Below, piece by piece: positions 41,021 to 50,991 of a stretch of 64,000 nucleotides of DNA. The stretch is from Phymatolithon calcareum (lineage: Eukaryota > Rhodophyta > Florideophyceae > Hapalidiales), in NCBI GenBank assembly GCA_977006965.1, contig OZ345359.1:62001-126000 (forward strand), in the 5' to 3' direction. The notes under the pieces are model-generated. The model made no database searches, was not told the origin of the DNA, and saw only the letters and a list, made by a program, of their open reading frames with translations. Made by a program: the position numbers and the translations under genes. Numbering within the stretch: position 1 is the first letter of the stretch; the number at the start of each line of letters is the position of its first letter.

Positions 41021-43186
41021 AAGCTCTACAAAGTGGGTGAACACGTTACGCCAAGATCCGAAACCCGGGCAAATCATGGCGCACTTATGTCGACGCTTTG
41101 CAAAGTACGCAAACGTGTTCTTCCGAGAAGCGAAACCCTGGCAAATCATGAAGTGGTTATGTCCAAGCTCCACAAAGTTGATGAACACATTACGCCAAGA
41201 TTTGTAACCCAAGAACATCACGAAGCAGTTATGTCGAAGCTCGACAAAGTGGGTGAACAAATTACGCCCAGATTTGTAACCCAAGAAAATCATGAAGCAG
41301 TTATGTCAAAGCTCGGCAAAGTAGGTGAACACGTTACGCCCAGATCCAAAACTCGTGCAAATCATGGTGCACTTATATCGACGCTCCACAACGTGGACGA
41401 GAACGTTATGCAGCTCACGAACATGTTCGAAACTTCAAAAGAAGATTACCATCCCGCCTATAACACTCCCGATCTCAATCTCACCGCTGTTCTGGACTTC
41501 GACCCCACAACTTCTCTAGGGAAATTGAAGCAGTCAGTGTTGTATGGAGAATCATCAGAAATCGTTACTGCCGCCACTGGGGTCATCGGGCAGACTACAA
41601 TTGCAACCCCAAACCCGGCGTACGGTGTTGTTGGAATGGCCGGCGTTGGAAAACTGTCGCACTTAAAGCGCTTGGTCACGATGAAGAAGTTAAGAAGCGT
41701 TTTCGGGATGGCGTTTTATACATGACATTTGGTCGAAAAGCGGATCGACAAACTGCTATTGACCAAATCGCGAAAATCATGGATTTAACTGGAGCAACTA
41801 CCAAAGCAGAAAGAGTGACAAGTTGCACTTCTCTGGTGGATGCTGTTGACTATGCTGGTAGTTGGTTTAAGGGGAGAGAATGCCTGCTTCTCATCGATGA
41901 TTTGTGGCCTGCGCAATATTTGCCGTCGGAATACTTCCATAATCTTCGTCAGCTGCTTCGAGGAAGTCCGAACAGTAGAATGGCTATCAGTACTCGAAGT
42001 CATTCTATTGCGTACGATGCGGGTTGTGTTGTGAATTTTTCGCCTGGAGAGACTCACGGAAAGGTGTCTGTGGACATTTTCATGAAACATGCCGGCCGGG
42101 AGTTGAGTGCGCAAAACTCAGCAGCGGTTTAACAAGGACTTAGACCCAGTGTATTGAGAATTCTTTCCATATGCAGTGGACTGCCCATCGCTCTGTCGGT
42201 CGCAGGATGTGCTGTTTCAGAGCGTGTGGCTATGTATGGATTATTTGAGACAGCATGTGATAAGTATGCCGTAGCTCTCACAGAGAAAATGAGAGTGGCC
42301 GGAACTGGTGGTTCAAGTCTGGATGCAGGAATTCGGTTGAGTCTAGAATACCTGGAATTCGAATTCTCAAAGTTGTTAGCTGAATACTTGCTTCAAATGG
42401 ATCACAGTATTTCCGAGATCTACACGAGCCTTTGTGTGCTATCAAATCAGGCGTGGATTCCTCTATCTGTTCTAATTCGACTGTGGAAACTTCGGGAGCC
42501 TGCTGCTGTGGAGGTTGCGAATCTTTTCCGTAAGATGAGCTTAGCTAAATTGGAATTGCGACGGTCATCAAGTAGTTCTCCCGAAGAGCCTGGACTTGTA
42601 CTACATGATTTGCAGCTCGACTTCTGTCATCGACAGGCAGTGGGAAGAAACAAGCCTTCTTTTTGGAATGCCCGGCTGCTGAATGGATATTGTGATTCGA
42701 CCATAGGCGAAGAGTCATACGCCAGTAGCGAGTACAATTTTAAACTACGCGCCAAGACCGTGGTGGTATATTGTCGACCCGAAGGAAGGCTACATTCACG
42801 CAAATCTCGCGCGGCACTTGTCATGCGCTGGAAGAGGTGTGGAACTGGCTGCACTGCTGCTGGACGCGCGGTGGACAAAATTTCGAGCAAGAATCGGGGG
42901 TTTACTGGCGCTGGAATCAGATTTTGAGCATTTGCGGAGATACTTGTCACAATGGGAAGGGTCGGAAGCGGTTGAAGCGTGCATCAAGGAAGTCGAACAG
43001 AGCTTTGAGAATATTTTTAAGGCGGTGCAACTTTCGTGGGGGAGACTGCGTGAGGGAATGAGAGCCTTCCAGTTTCAAATATGCGGGCGTCTGCAAAGCT
43101 CTAGTGGGTCGAACGGTACTGTAGACGATTACTTGAAAGAGCCAAAGTCTATTGCGGACGCATATTTGAAGAGTATCGCATACTGA
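41021..43186 (+). pseudogene. NLR-like gene, copy 2, with NB-ARC, frameshifted
   Basis: Starts in the middle of the 24-residue array (six units to about 41,440). It then encodes an NB-ARC: VVGMAGVGK with a one-base loss right after the P-loop Lys (an A-run at 41,648-41,654), then VALKALGHDEEVKKRF in the next frame. Kinase-2 is ECLLLIDDLW, the RNBS-B/sensor motif is SRMAISTRS, and GLPIAL lies in LSICSGLPIALSVAG. HDLQLDF is in the MHD position. After another shift come PWWYIVDPKEGYIHANLARH, ELAALLLDARWTKFRARIG and AFQFQICGRL, the linker before WD40 repeats. NB-ARC proteins bind and hydrolyse ATP and act as oligomerising switches. Two shifts and a TAA (42,130) make this a pseudogene, though a recent one. 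Confidence 0.78.
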
Positions 43187-43196
43187 CCTTTTATTG

Positions 43197-43815
43197 TGCG
43201 TATCATTTGCTGCTTCGTTAAGAACAAATGTCTCTGGGTCGGATGATGGATCGATCGAAGTCTGAGAATGGGAGACATTTGAGTCGCCAGTGCGTGTTCT
43301 CCAAGGGCACAGCAAGGGGGAACGGGCGTTGCTGTGAGCAGCGGATGCACTAGGGGACGTGTCTGTGAGGTTGTTTATGACGTACACGAAACAAGATGCC
43401 GCGAAGTAAGGGCTTGCAGAAGTCACCGGGGACGTGAGAAAGAGTATTGTGAGGATCCTAAAGAGTTGCGGCGGGTTGCCGATAGCGCTGGCAGTTGTAG
43501 AAAGCGCAGTCGATTTCCTCGCAAGTGAACAGGAAGATTTTGAAGGTGCATGTGGCGAATATGTTTCACTGCTGGAGATGCAGAGCATTGAATTTGGGGA
43601 ATAGCAAGGCCCAGGGGGCCGGAGCTTGAACGCAGAACTCGCTCTCAGCCTTAAAATCGTGGAAGCTAGATTTGTAAAGCTGCAGAGAATGCATAGTGTA
43701 GTGGTGGACCACACGATCGCCGATCTGTACACAAGTCCTTTCGTGCTGCGAAACCAGGCTTGTATGCCCATTTTCAGTCTTAAGCCGAATGTGAAACGTC
43801 GACAAAGGTTTTGAT
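43197..43815 (+). pseudogene. WD40 remnant and second NB-ARC C-part, copy 2
   Basis: Near-identical to 39,830-40,450 at offset 3,367, including the TGA at the WD40 Trp (43,263) and the stops before and after GLPIAL. These lesions predate the tandem duplication. Confidence 0.6.
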
Positions 43816-43873
43816 TTGGCAGTCGTGCGCCTTCTCAACGGGTTGAGTCTTCGCAAGCTCACCTTTCGGGACG

Positions 43874-44338
43874 ATGGAGATATGTCCTCTCAGTGCAGCT
43901 GACGTGCACGGCGTTCCGAGGCCGAGGCTCATGATGAGTCTGGACCATAAGCGGGAAGATATCTCATTAATTTGGACCGGAAGGGGATTATTTGTATATC
44001 TGGATCATAGGGGCAGTGGTCCTAGAGTGGGGTATGTAGATTACTATATACACTGCATTTAAGTGCTTGTATCGTAACGCAAGAATACTGTTTTTTCAGT
44101 TTTTTAGAGCATATAGCCACTTCAGTGTTACGATCCTAACTGTGAAATGTACGGGATATATCTATTCAGTGCAGCTGACGTGCACGGCGTTCCGAGGTCG
44201 AGGCTCATGATGAGTCTGGACCATAAGGGGGAAGATATCTCATTAATTTGGACCAGAAGGGGATTATTTGTATATCTGGACCACAGGGGCAGTGCTCCTA
44301 AAATGGGTCCTGTAGATTACTATATAGGCTGGAATTGA
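43874..44338 (+). repeat. Paired spacer repeat, copy 2
   Basis: Same pair as 40,507-40,971 with a few substitutions. It ends at about 44,387 in GCGTGCTAAGT, the duplication boundary. Confidence 0.7.
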
Positions 44339-44434
44339 GTAGCAAACAGTGAGAAAATCAATAAAGTAAAGCGTGCTAAGTTTGCAAAGTGCCAAGGTGG
44401 AGTAACTACCGTCATCGGTCGTAGGTGAGCTGTT

Positions 44435-45562
44435 ATGCTATTCAAAACTGTCAAGAAAAACCGTGCCGGCGGTTGGCGCTGGCGTCACCGGAAAAGGTCC
44501 AGAACTAAAAAGCAGGGTACTCTGCGTGGTGGGGTTGATTCTTGTTTGGAGGAAGTGCGAGAAGGCGTGGTATCGGCGGCCGTCAGGGGTCCCGAATCTG
44601 AGCTGCCTGGCAGTTCTTCGGTGGTCTCAGCACGTTCGCTTGCAGTGATGCCGTCACGCTCGACAAACGACAGTGATGGTCGCTGGTTCGTGGAGTCTCT
44701 CGTGCTTGGGGATGGTACCGCGGACAAGAATGGATTCTCCATGGTCTCCGGTGTCATTCATGCCTCTGCCCAAGCAAAGTCTGGCCACGAGAGCTATCAC
44801 CCTGTAGTATGGGATGCGGCCATCTTTCGTGGCGCCCGCAACGGAAAAATAGAGTTTCCAACCAGTGCAGTTTCAACGCATCGTAACGGGCCCATTTGCG
44901 TCGTACCCGATTCATGCGACCTGAGGCAAATCTCTCGGAGGAGCCGTTCAGAAATCGTCGCGGAGCACGTGCACGCGTTCCTACGGCAACATCCGGGTTT
45001 GGCTGTTATTACCAGCGGCATAGCAGGTCGTAAAAATGTTTCATGGCCAGAGACTGTAAAGCGTACGGTGCGCGGGCAACCGATGGCAACAGCACTGACG
45101 CACGACTGCGTACGGGCAGGACTAATTAACGCAGTGTTTGCCGTGTCGGGAGCAAGTGCGGCGCGGTGTGTGTGCACCCTACTTGCCATTGATGCTCGAA
45201 TGTACAGAAGCCTTCGACCCCTCAGCGTGCTGCTAGATAGAGCAAAGGAGTCGGTCATCGGGTGCCGAATTGTACGCGATGCAGAGTTGCAGCGTACAAT
45301 ACAGTGCGCTGATAGACTAGTCGCATTTCGAGCATTATCGGCGAGGCGTGAAGGTGTCTTCCTTGTTCGGCTGCGTGAGGGCTCTCGCGTAGATCACGCC
45401 GTCGTAGTTGATGTGAACAGCGGTGTAATCATTGACTCAGAAGAAGAATGTGTGTTGGTATTATCGGCAGAAATCCTTCAGCGTTGCGGTGGCGATGACG
45501 CGAAGAAGCTGCGAGTTTGTGAGATAAGAGAGATAAAACGGTCGAAATACTATCCCGCCTAA
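44435..45562 (+). CDS. Intact 375-aa protein, possible papain-like cysteine protease domain
   Basis: Open from ATG 44,435 to TAA 45,560, undamaged in a region full of broken genes. The N-terminus is very basic (KKNRAGGWRWRHRKRSRTKK), followed by a Ser-rich linker. The C-terminal 200 residues show THDCVRAGLINAVFAVSG (a Cys followed by a small-residue helix with Asn-Ala) and, about 100 residues later, VDHAVVVDVNSGVIIDSEEE (a His on a beta strand followed by an Asp). This Cys, His, Asp order and spacing is what papain-fold or OTU-like peptidases show; it is inference, not a family match. It is convergent with the gene at 45,598-46,545, with 35 bp between stops. The pair may form an inserted two-gene unit inside the NLR cluster. 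Confidence 0.65.
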   Translation: MLFKTVKKNRAGGWRWRHRKRSRTKKQGTLRGGVDSCLEEVREGVVSAAVRGPESELPGSSSVVSARSLAVMPSRSTNDSDGRWFVESLVLGDGTADKNGFSMVSGVIHASAQAKSGHESYHPVVWDAAIFRGARNGKIEFPTSAVSTHRNGPICVVPDSCDLRQISRRSRSEIVAEHVHAFLRQHPGLAVITSGIAGRKNVSWPETVKRTVRGQPMATALTHDCVRAGLINAVFAVSGASAARCVCTLLAIDARMYRSLRPLSVLLDRAKESVIGCRIVRDAELQRTIQCADRLVAFRALSARREGVFLVRLREGSRVDHAVVVDVNSGVIIDSEEECVLVLSAEILQRCGGDDAKKLRVCEIREIKRSKYYPA

Positions 45563-45597
45563 GTTGCTGAGTTTCATCTACCATAAACAATATCCAC

Positions 45598-46545
45598 TCA
45601 CTTTCTGTTTTTTTTATAAATTTTAGCTTTCTCTAATTGTTTTGTGTACAATTCTTTAACATACTTGTGGTTCTTGTGTTCCTTGTCATTAAGGATTCTC
45701 TTTCGATTTTCACGAAATCTTTTTGCTCTTGAAGCTCCCTGAGCGCGCTTTCTTATGTCCGCCTCCTTTTTTCTTTTCGCTTTCTCTTTCTCATGGTACG
45801 TTGCTTGTAGTATGGGCAGGTCCATTTTTTTGCGCACCGTGTCATAAGATGGAAAGGACGGTATAATGTTTCGTAGAATGGTTTCGAATCGGGTGACAAC
45901 ATTATGCTGATTGTTCGGATGGACGACATAGTAGTCTCGAGTACTTTTTGCGTGTTCTGTGTGATGTGCCCAGTTTGTGTTTCTGAATATAGGCTTTGAA
46001 TACCCTGGAAATATCGTGTTGCTCTGCACTTCAATATCCTCGGTTGCACATCGTAAACTGGCCATCATTTGCTTTAGACTTCCGATGCTTAATTTTGAGC
46101 CCATTTTTTTCGTCCATTGTGGACCGTCTGCTATTTTGATCGCGTTTTTAAGGAACAGAATTCGTTTTCGTATTGAATGAACTGTCGCTAGAGACTCAGG
46201 GTGCCGATCGTATCGATTGAAACCTTTCAAAACTGACCCTCGAGCGAATTCCGGATTTTCTGGCTCTGGTAAACAACAGGTCTTGTGTAACGTCCACATA
46301 CAAGCGTCTGGAGTTGAAGGAAGGTTTTGAGCCTCCGTTGCGTGCACCGGATGGTCTGCCGGAAACGCAACAGAACGCAATACTGGAGGCCATATCGCGC
46401 CGTTTCGATTAGTACCGGAGGTGAAGCGGGACGGGAAATAAGATGAGGACTGTCCAAATGTTTTATTCGAGCTGTACTGTCGGTGTGTAGAGCTCTCATT
46501 TCTTTCACGGCCATAATACCGATGATTGTCCCTCCTGGGTAGCAT
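45598..46545 (-). CDS. Intact 315-aa basic protein, convergent partner
   Basis: ATG at 46,545, stop at 45,598. The N-terminal third is rich in Arg, Ser, Tyr and Asn. The middle contains LFLKNAIKIADGPQWTKKMG and SLKQMMASLRCATEDIEV. The last 70 residues are a Lys/Arg/Glu-rich helix (HEKEKAKRKKEADIRKRAQG) probably forming a coiled or nucleic-acid-binding tail. No domain recognised. Its intact state and tight convergence with the putative protease suggest that both came in together. Confidence 0.65.
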   Translation of the reverse strand: MLPRRDNHRYYGRERNESSTHRQYSSNKTFGQSSSYFPSRFTSGTNRNGAIWPPVLRSVAFPADHPVHATEAQNLPSTPDACMWTLHKTCCLPEPENPEFARGSVLKGFNRYDRHPESLATVHSIRKRILFLKNAIKIADGPQWTKKMGSKLSIGSLKQMMASLRCATEDIEVQSNTIFPGYSKPIFRNTNWAHHTEHAKSTRDYYVVHPNNQHNVVTRFETILRNIIPSFPSYDTVRKKMDLPILQATYHEKEKAKRKKEADIRKRAQGASRAKRFRENRKRILNDKEHKNHKYVKELYTKQLEKAKIYKKNRK

Positions 46546-46719
46546 CGTTGCTTGGTTTCTCTTTACCAGGATAGGCGAGAAGATAGGTTTTTGCAGATAG
46601 AGTGGGTGTGGCTTAGTATTCGTGGGTGATTTTTTTATGACAAACGTTTGCCCAAGGATGGAAAGTAATATTAGAGTTCTAAATGTGATTGCATTTCATA
46701 GTTGTCCTAGCACACGTTG

Positions 46720-46780
46720 GTGGTGATGGATGGTTAGAGTTCAAAATATCCTCCATGCCACTTTGGTCATCCATCACCAC
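46720..46780. repeat. Hairpin with 13-bp perfect arms
   Basis: GTGGTGATGGATG (46,720-46,732) and CATCCATCACCAC (46,768-46,780) with a 35-nt loop. Lies about 175 bp upstream of the 45,598-46,545 gene and could mark the edge of that two-gene unit or be a small fold-back element. Confidence 0.75.
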
Positions 46781-46909
46781 TCATTGTGACGAATATTACA
46801 GTGTTCTTGTAGTCACGAAGAGATTCGAAAAAAACATTTCCAACTTTCCCATCTCACAATAAACATCGTTATCCAAAGATATCGATAACGCGAATTTTCT
46901 TTTCACATA

Positions 46910-47294
46910 TTGCAACATAGCTCACTTTACTATAGTGTTCTAGGAGAGATCTCAGTATCCATTCAGCGCTCTGATCATCCCATACAAGAACGATTTTTTC
47001 CACGGATCCCGGCACAGTATGAATTCTATCATTGCCAATTCAATCCATCACACTGGGGTAACGTTTCCATGGAATGGTCGCAACAATCGTTCTCCGTTTC
47101 ACCTGACAGGTATATACGCAAGTAAGTTCGTAATGTGGTGGAGTCAGGAAAGTATTATTGTCACGATTGATGGGGATCTGTATCTGAAGATGAATACATT
47201 GAGAAGAAATATGATGAGTGAAGTTTGGTGTGCAGAAAACGGATATTGCGTGGTAGAATCACTCCATGTGCACGATGATTCTTTGAATTTCTAA
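46910..47294 (+). pseudogene. WD40-like fragment, unit 1
   Basis: Overlapping frames contain QYEFYHCQFNPSHWGNVSMEW and, shifted, KFVMWWSQESIIVTIDGDLY, which resemble beta-propeller blades. A short ORF set; repeated at 48,141-48,525. Confidence 0.4.
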
Positions 47295-48798
47295 ATGCGT
47301 AGTGAGATCACTTTGAAAGATGCGTGACGTGTCCGTTTTGTGACTCCTTTGTGCTGGTGATGTGCACAGCGGTTCTAGAGCGAGGCTCATGATGAGTCTG
47401 GACCACAAGTAATTGATTTATTGTCAATTAAGACCAAAAATGGGATTATGTGTTAATCAGGACCGTAGGGTGGTTGTATGTTATAGGATCGAGATTCATC
47501 GCTATAACAGTGGGATTGAGTAGTAATCAGTGGAAGCAAATTAGTTGAGGCAAGGAAATAACTGCGTTTGCGGGCACAAACTCTTAACGTGGAGCAATTG
47601 ATCGTAGCCGGAAAATGCATACGGGGAATATTTCTTGGATATGGACCAATCTTCAGACAAGAGAGTTGGTTTCTGGGTTCGGACCCCACGGAAACTTGGA
47701 GCCAGAGCCGGTAACAGTCATTACGTTTTGGGTCCCAAATCAGTGCGGACGACGATATTAGACAGGATATTTCTGACGCGTAGGACGCTGGTATTAACAT
47801 TTGTTTGCTTTGTGATTCACAGAGATACCAATACCTTAATTGTAACTGATGATATTGAATATCTGTATGACATGAGCGTAAACGCTTTGTACAGCTAGTG
47901 GAATATATAAATCTTTAAAGCGAGCTGAGGGGGGAACCAAAATAAAGCGCAAGTGATCTAAGTCAAAAATCTGTGTATGCTATACACAGAATTTGTGTTG
48001 GGAGTTGCGCTGCTGTGGTTTCTTCTGCAGATACTAGCACACATCACACGTGAATGCTAACGAAGCAGTTCCAGCTTTCCCATCTCACAATAAACATCGT
48101 TATCCAAAGATATCGATAACGCGAATTTTCTTTTCACATATTGCAACATAGCTCACTTTACTATAGTGTTCTAGGAGAGATCTCAGTATCCATTCAGCGC
48201 TCTGATCATCCCATACAAGAACGATTTTTTCCACGGATCCCGGCACAGTATGAATTCTATCATTGCCAATTCAATCCATCACACTGGGGTAACGTTTCCA
48301 TGGAATGGTCGCAACAATCGTTCTCCGTTTCACCTGACAGGTATATACGCAAGTAAGTTCGTAATGTGGTGGAGTCAGGAAAGTATTATTGTCACGATTG
48401 ATGGGGATCTGTATCTGAAGATGAATACATTGAGAAGAAATATGATGAGTGAAGTTTGGTGTGCAGAAAACGGATATTGCGTGGTAGAATCACTCCATGT
48501 GCACGATGATTCTTTGAATTTCTAAATGCGTAGTGAGATCACTTTGAAAGATGCGTGACGTGTCCGTTTTGTGACTCCTTTGTGCTGGTGATGTGCACAG
48601 CGGTTCTAGAGCGAGGCTCATGATGAGTCTGGACCACAAGTAATTGATTTATTGTCAATTAAGACCAAAAATGGGATTATGTGTTAATCAGGACCGTAGG
48701 GTGGTTGTATGTTATAGGATCGAGATTCATCGCTATAACAGTGGGATTGAGTAGTAATCAGTGGAAGCAAATTAGTTGAGGCAAGGAAATAACTGCGT

Positions 48799-49179
48799 TT
48801 GCGGGCACAAACTCTTAACGTGGAGCAATTGATCGTAGCCGGAAAATGCATACGGGGAATATTTCTTGGATATGGACCAATTGTAACGAGTGTTCCCGTA
48901 AGTAGAGACGGAAGTCGAATTTTTTCGGGATCTTCAGACAAGAGAGTTGGTTTCTGGGTTCGGACCCCACGGAAACTTGGAGCCAGAGCCGGTAACAGTC
49001 ATTACGTTTTGGGTCCCAAATCAGTGCAGAAGACGATATTAGACAGGATATTTCTGACGCGTAGGACGCTGGTATTAACATTTGTTTGCTTTGTGATTCA
49101 CAGAGATACCAATACCTTAATTGTAACTGATGATATTGAATATTTGTATGACATTAGCGTAAACGCTTTGTACAGCTAG
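48799..49179 (+). pseudogene. WD40-like C-terminal fragment, unit 2
   Basis: IVTSVPVSRDGSRIFSGSSD followed by KRVGFW is a good WD40 blade (S-x-DG, SGS-D, V-F-W). The frame continues to a stop at 49,179 with LIVTDDIEYLYDISVNALYS. In unit 1 (47,635-47,898) the 55-bp loss removes most of the blade. It is likely the distal end of an NB-ARC-WD40 gene. Confidence 0.55.
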
Positions 49180-49382
49180 TGGAATATATAAAGCTTTAAA
49201 GCGAGCTGAGGGGGGAACCAAACAAAGCGCAAGTGATCTAAGTCAAAAATCTGTGTATGCTATACACAGAATTTGTGTTGGGAGTTGCGCTGCTGTGGTT
49301 TCTTCTGCAGATACTAGCACACATCACACGTGAATACTAACGAAGCAGCTAATACCACTGTTCCACGCGTGGGCGTTCCTGA

Positions 49383-49775
49383 GTGCGCTATATTATCGTT
49401 TCGGTAGAAGTCATCGGGGACGTGAGAAAGAGTATTTTGAGGATCCTAAAGCGTTGCGGTGGGTTGCAGATATCGCTGGCAGTTGCAGCAAGCGCAGTTG
49501 GTTTCTTCGCAAGTGAACATGGAGATTTTGAAGGTGCATGTGGCCAATATGCTTCACTGTTGGAGAAGCAGAGCATTGAATTTGGCGAAGAGCAAGGCCC
49601 AGGAGGCCGAATCTTGAACGCAGAACTCGCCCTCAGCCTTAAAATCGTAGAAGCCAGATTTGTAAACCTGCAGAGAACGCATGGTGTTTTTGTGGACCAC
49701 ACGATCGTCGATTTGTACACAAGTCTTTGTGTGTTGCGAAACCAGGCTCGGATGCCCATTTCAGTTTTGAGTTGA
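49383..49775 (+). pseudogene. NB-ARC C-part, third copy
   Basis: VIGDVRKSILRILKRCGGLQ carries the GLPLA position as GLQISL. The frame is open where copies 1 and 2 have stops (GEEQGPGG versus GE-stop-QGPGG). It continues through DHTIVDLYTSLCVLRNQARM to a TGA. It is less damaged than the other two, so it shows the ancestral reading. Confidence 0.6.
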
Positions 49776-50088
49776 ATGTGGAACGTCGACAAAGGTTTTG
49801 TTTTGGCAGTCGTGCGCCTTCTCAACGGGTTGAGTCTTTGCAAGCTCATCTTTTGAGAAGATGGAGAAGGGCGGGGGAAAGAAGGTGGTCTTAAGATCTA
49901 CAATTGAAGCTTTGTAAACGACAGGGGGAAAGGATGAAGATAAGCTGGGTATGACATACATAGTTTCTGAATGGATATCTGTCATCGGAACCGGGCATAT
50001 TTGAAGATTTGTTGATTGCAGATCAAGGTGATTCATTTGAGCACACTTTGTTGGCACAGAAACCAATACCATGGTGGTCCGCCGGGGG
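49776..50088. other. 3' flank of the last NLR fragment
   Basis: The first 80 bp still match 40,436-40,510. Beyond that nothing recognisable. Confidence 0.4.
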
Positions 50089-50250
50089 GATATATATTGA
50101 TTTATTTTAAAAGCTCCTAAAGCCTCAAATTGAGTAATAGGGCAGCTTCTCGCTGTTTTTGATAATCATATCTCTACTCTTTTTCTAATATCTCCTTAAT
50201 TCGAATTTCTTTCCCTGTGAAGGCCCGAGTAAGGGCCGATGAACGAATAG
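50089..50250 (-). mobile_element. LINE 3'-end fragment, same family as 24,788-25,922
   Basis: The minus strand encodes the C-terminal tail ALTRAFTGKEIRIKEILEKE, then TAG. Compare LTGALVGREIRIKDVLNSQT in the other copy. It ends in the same 3' sequence, GAGCTTTTAAAATAAATCAA. Strong 5' truncation is typical of LINE copies. Confidence 0.8.
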
Positions 50251-50410
50251 TTCCCAACTGGGAAAATGGGACATTGAGAAAATGGGAACGCCACTATATC
50301 CAATAAAAAGCATGTACGTGTCAAATGAAAATTGTCCTGCTTCTTCGGGGTTGTTCCCATTTTATCTTTGGAAAACCTCGAGAAAACTGGGAAAGACATT
50401 TTCGAGGAAA
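50250..50410. repeat. Possible small inverted-repeat element
   Basis: GTTCCCA-CTGGGAAAATGGGA on the left and an inverted GTTCCCATTTT plus AAAACTGGGAAAG on the right bracket about 150 bp. Could be a degraded MITE; no target duplication is visible. Confidence 0.35.
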
Positions 50411-50427
50411 ATATTGCCTTTTTTGAA

Positions 50428-50991
50428 CTATAATGCACAGTTTTGTAAATCCTGAAATCTAAAGTTTAGGTCTATTTGCCCTTTTGCTTTTTTTACCTTG
50501 CGACCTGACGGTCTTATACCTACATCACAGCAATCCACAGCCGTATCAGAATGACTCCGGGTTCTGTGTGCCATCTCTCTGTGCTCGACAGGCGCTGCTG
50601 TGCTGCACGTATTGTCCGATGGAGATGATCTGGCTGTTCTCGAGCGACGGGTAGAGACTGTTCCGAAAAACCGTCCTGCAGTGGGTCTCGAATCTGGTAT
50701 CTTATTGAAAAGTTTCGTTTTGAACTCTTTATTTCGCCTCATGCGGACCCGCCGCCACAGGACCAACATAGCGTAATCGCTGCCCGACTCTCTTCTCTGC
50801 ACGACTCTGCGCCGGCTCGTTTCGTCTTCTTCCACCACCGGTTCGGTTTTCCGCCAAGTTTTCAATCGCTCTCGCTGCGCGGCTTGCATTCGTCTGTCCC
50901 TCACGCAGCAAACACGCCAAGCAGAGCTCCTTCCGATGAACCTTGATTCAAATCGATCAACAATCCTGCGACTAATGGCAACGAAGAACAT
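50428..50991 (-). CDS. Hypothetical basic protein, 187 aa
   Basis: ATG 50,991. Very Arg-rich (for example SRRRVVQRRESGSDYAMLV, MRRNKEFKTKLFNK), no domain, GC-richer than its flanks. A single intact frame with no copy in the window. Confidence 0.35.
   Translation of the reverse strand: MFFVAISRRIVDRFESRFIGRSSAWRVCCVRDRRMQAAQRERLKTWRKTEPVVEEDETSRRRVVQRRESGSDYAMLVLWRRVRMRRNKEFKTKLFNKIPDSRPTAGRFFGTVSTRRSRTARSSPSDNTCSTAAPVEHREMAHRTRSHSDTAVDCCDVGIRPSGRKVKKAKGQIDLNFRFQDLQNCAL

Larger units (their letters stand above)
46840..49349 (+). repeat. Tandem duplication of about 1.23-1.28 kb
   Basis: Unit 1 runs 46,840-48,067 and unit 2 runs 48,071-49,349. They are almost identical, but unit 1 lacks about 55 bp present at 48,880-48,935. 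Each unit includes WD40-like coding remnants and one spacer repeat of the NLR family. Confidence 0.9.

Noticed and set aside
44435-46545. Bacterial toxin-antitoxin or operon-like pair
   Set aside because: The genes are convergent, the surroundings are eukaryotic, and neither protein resembles such families.
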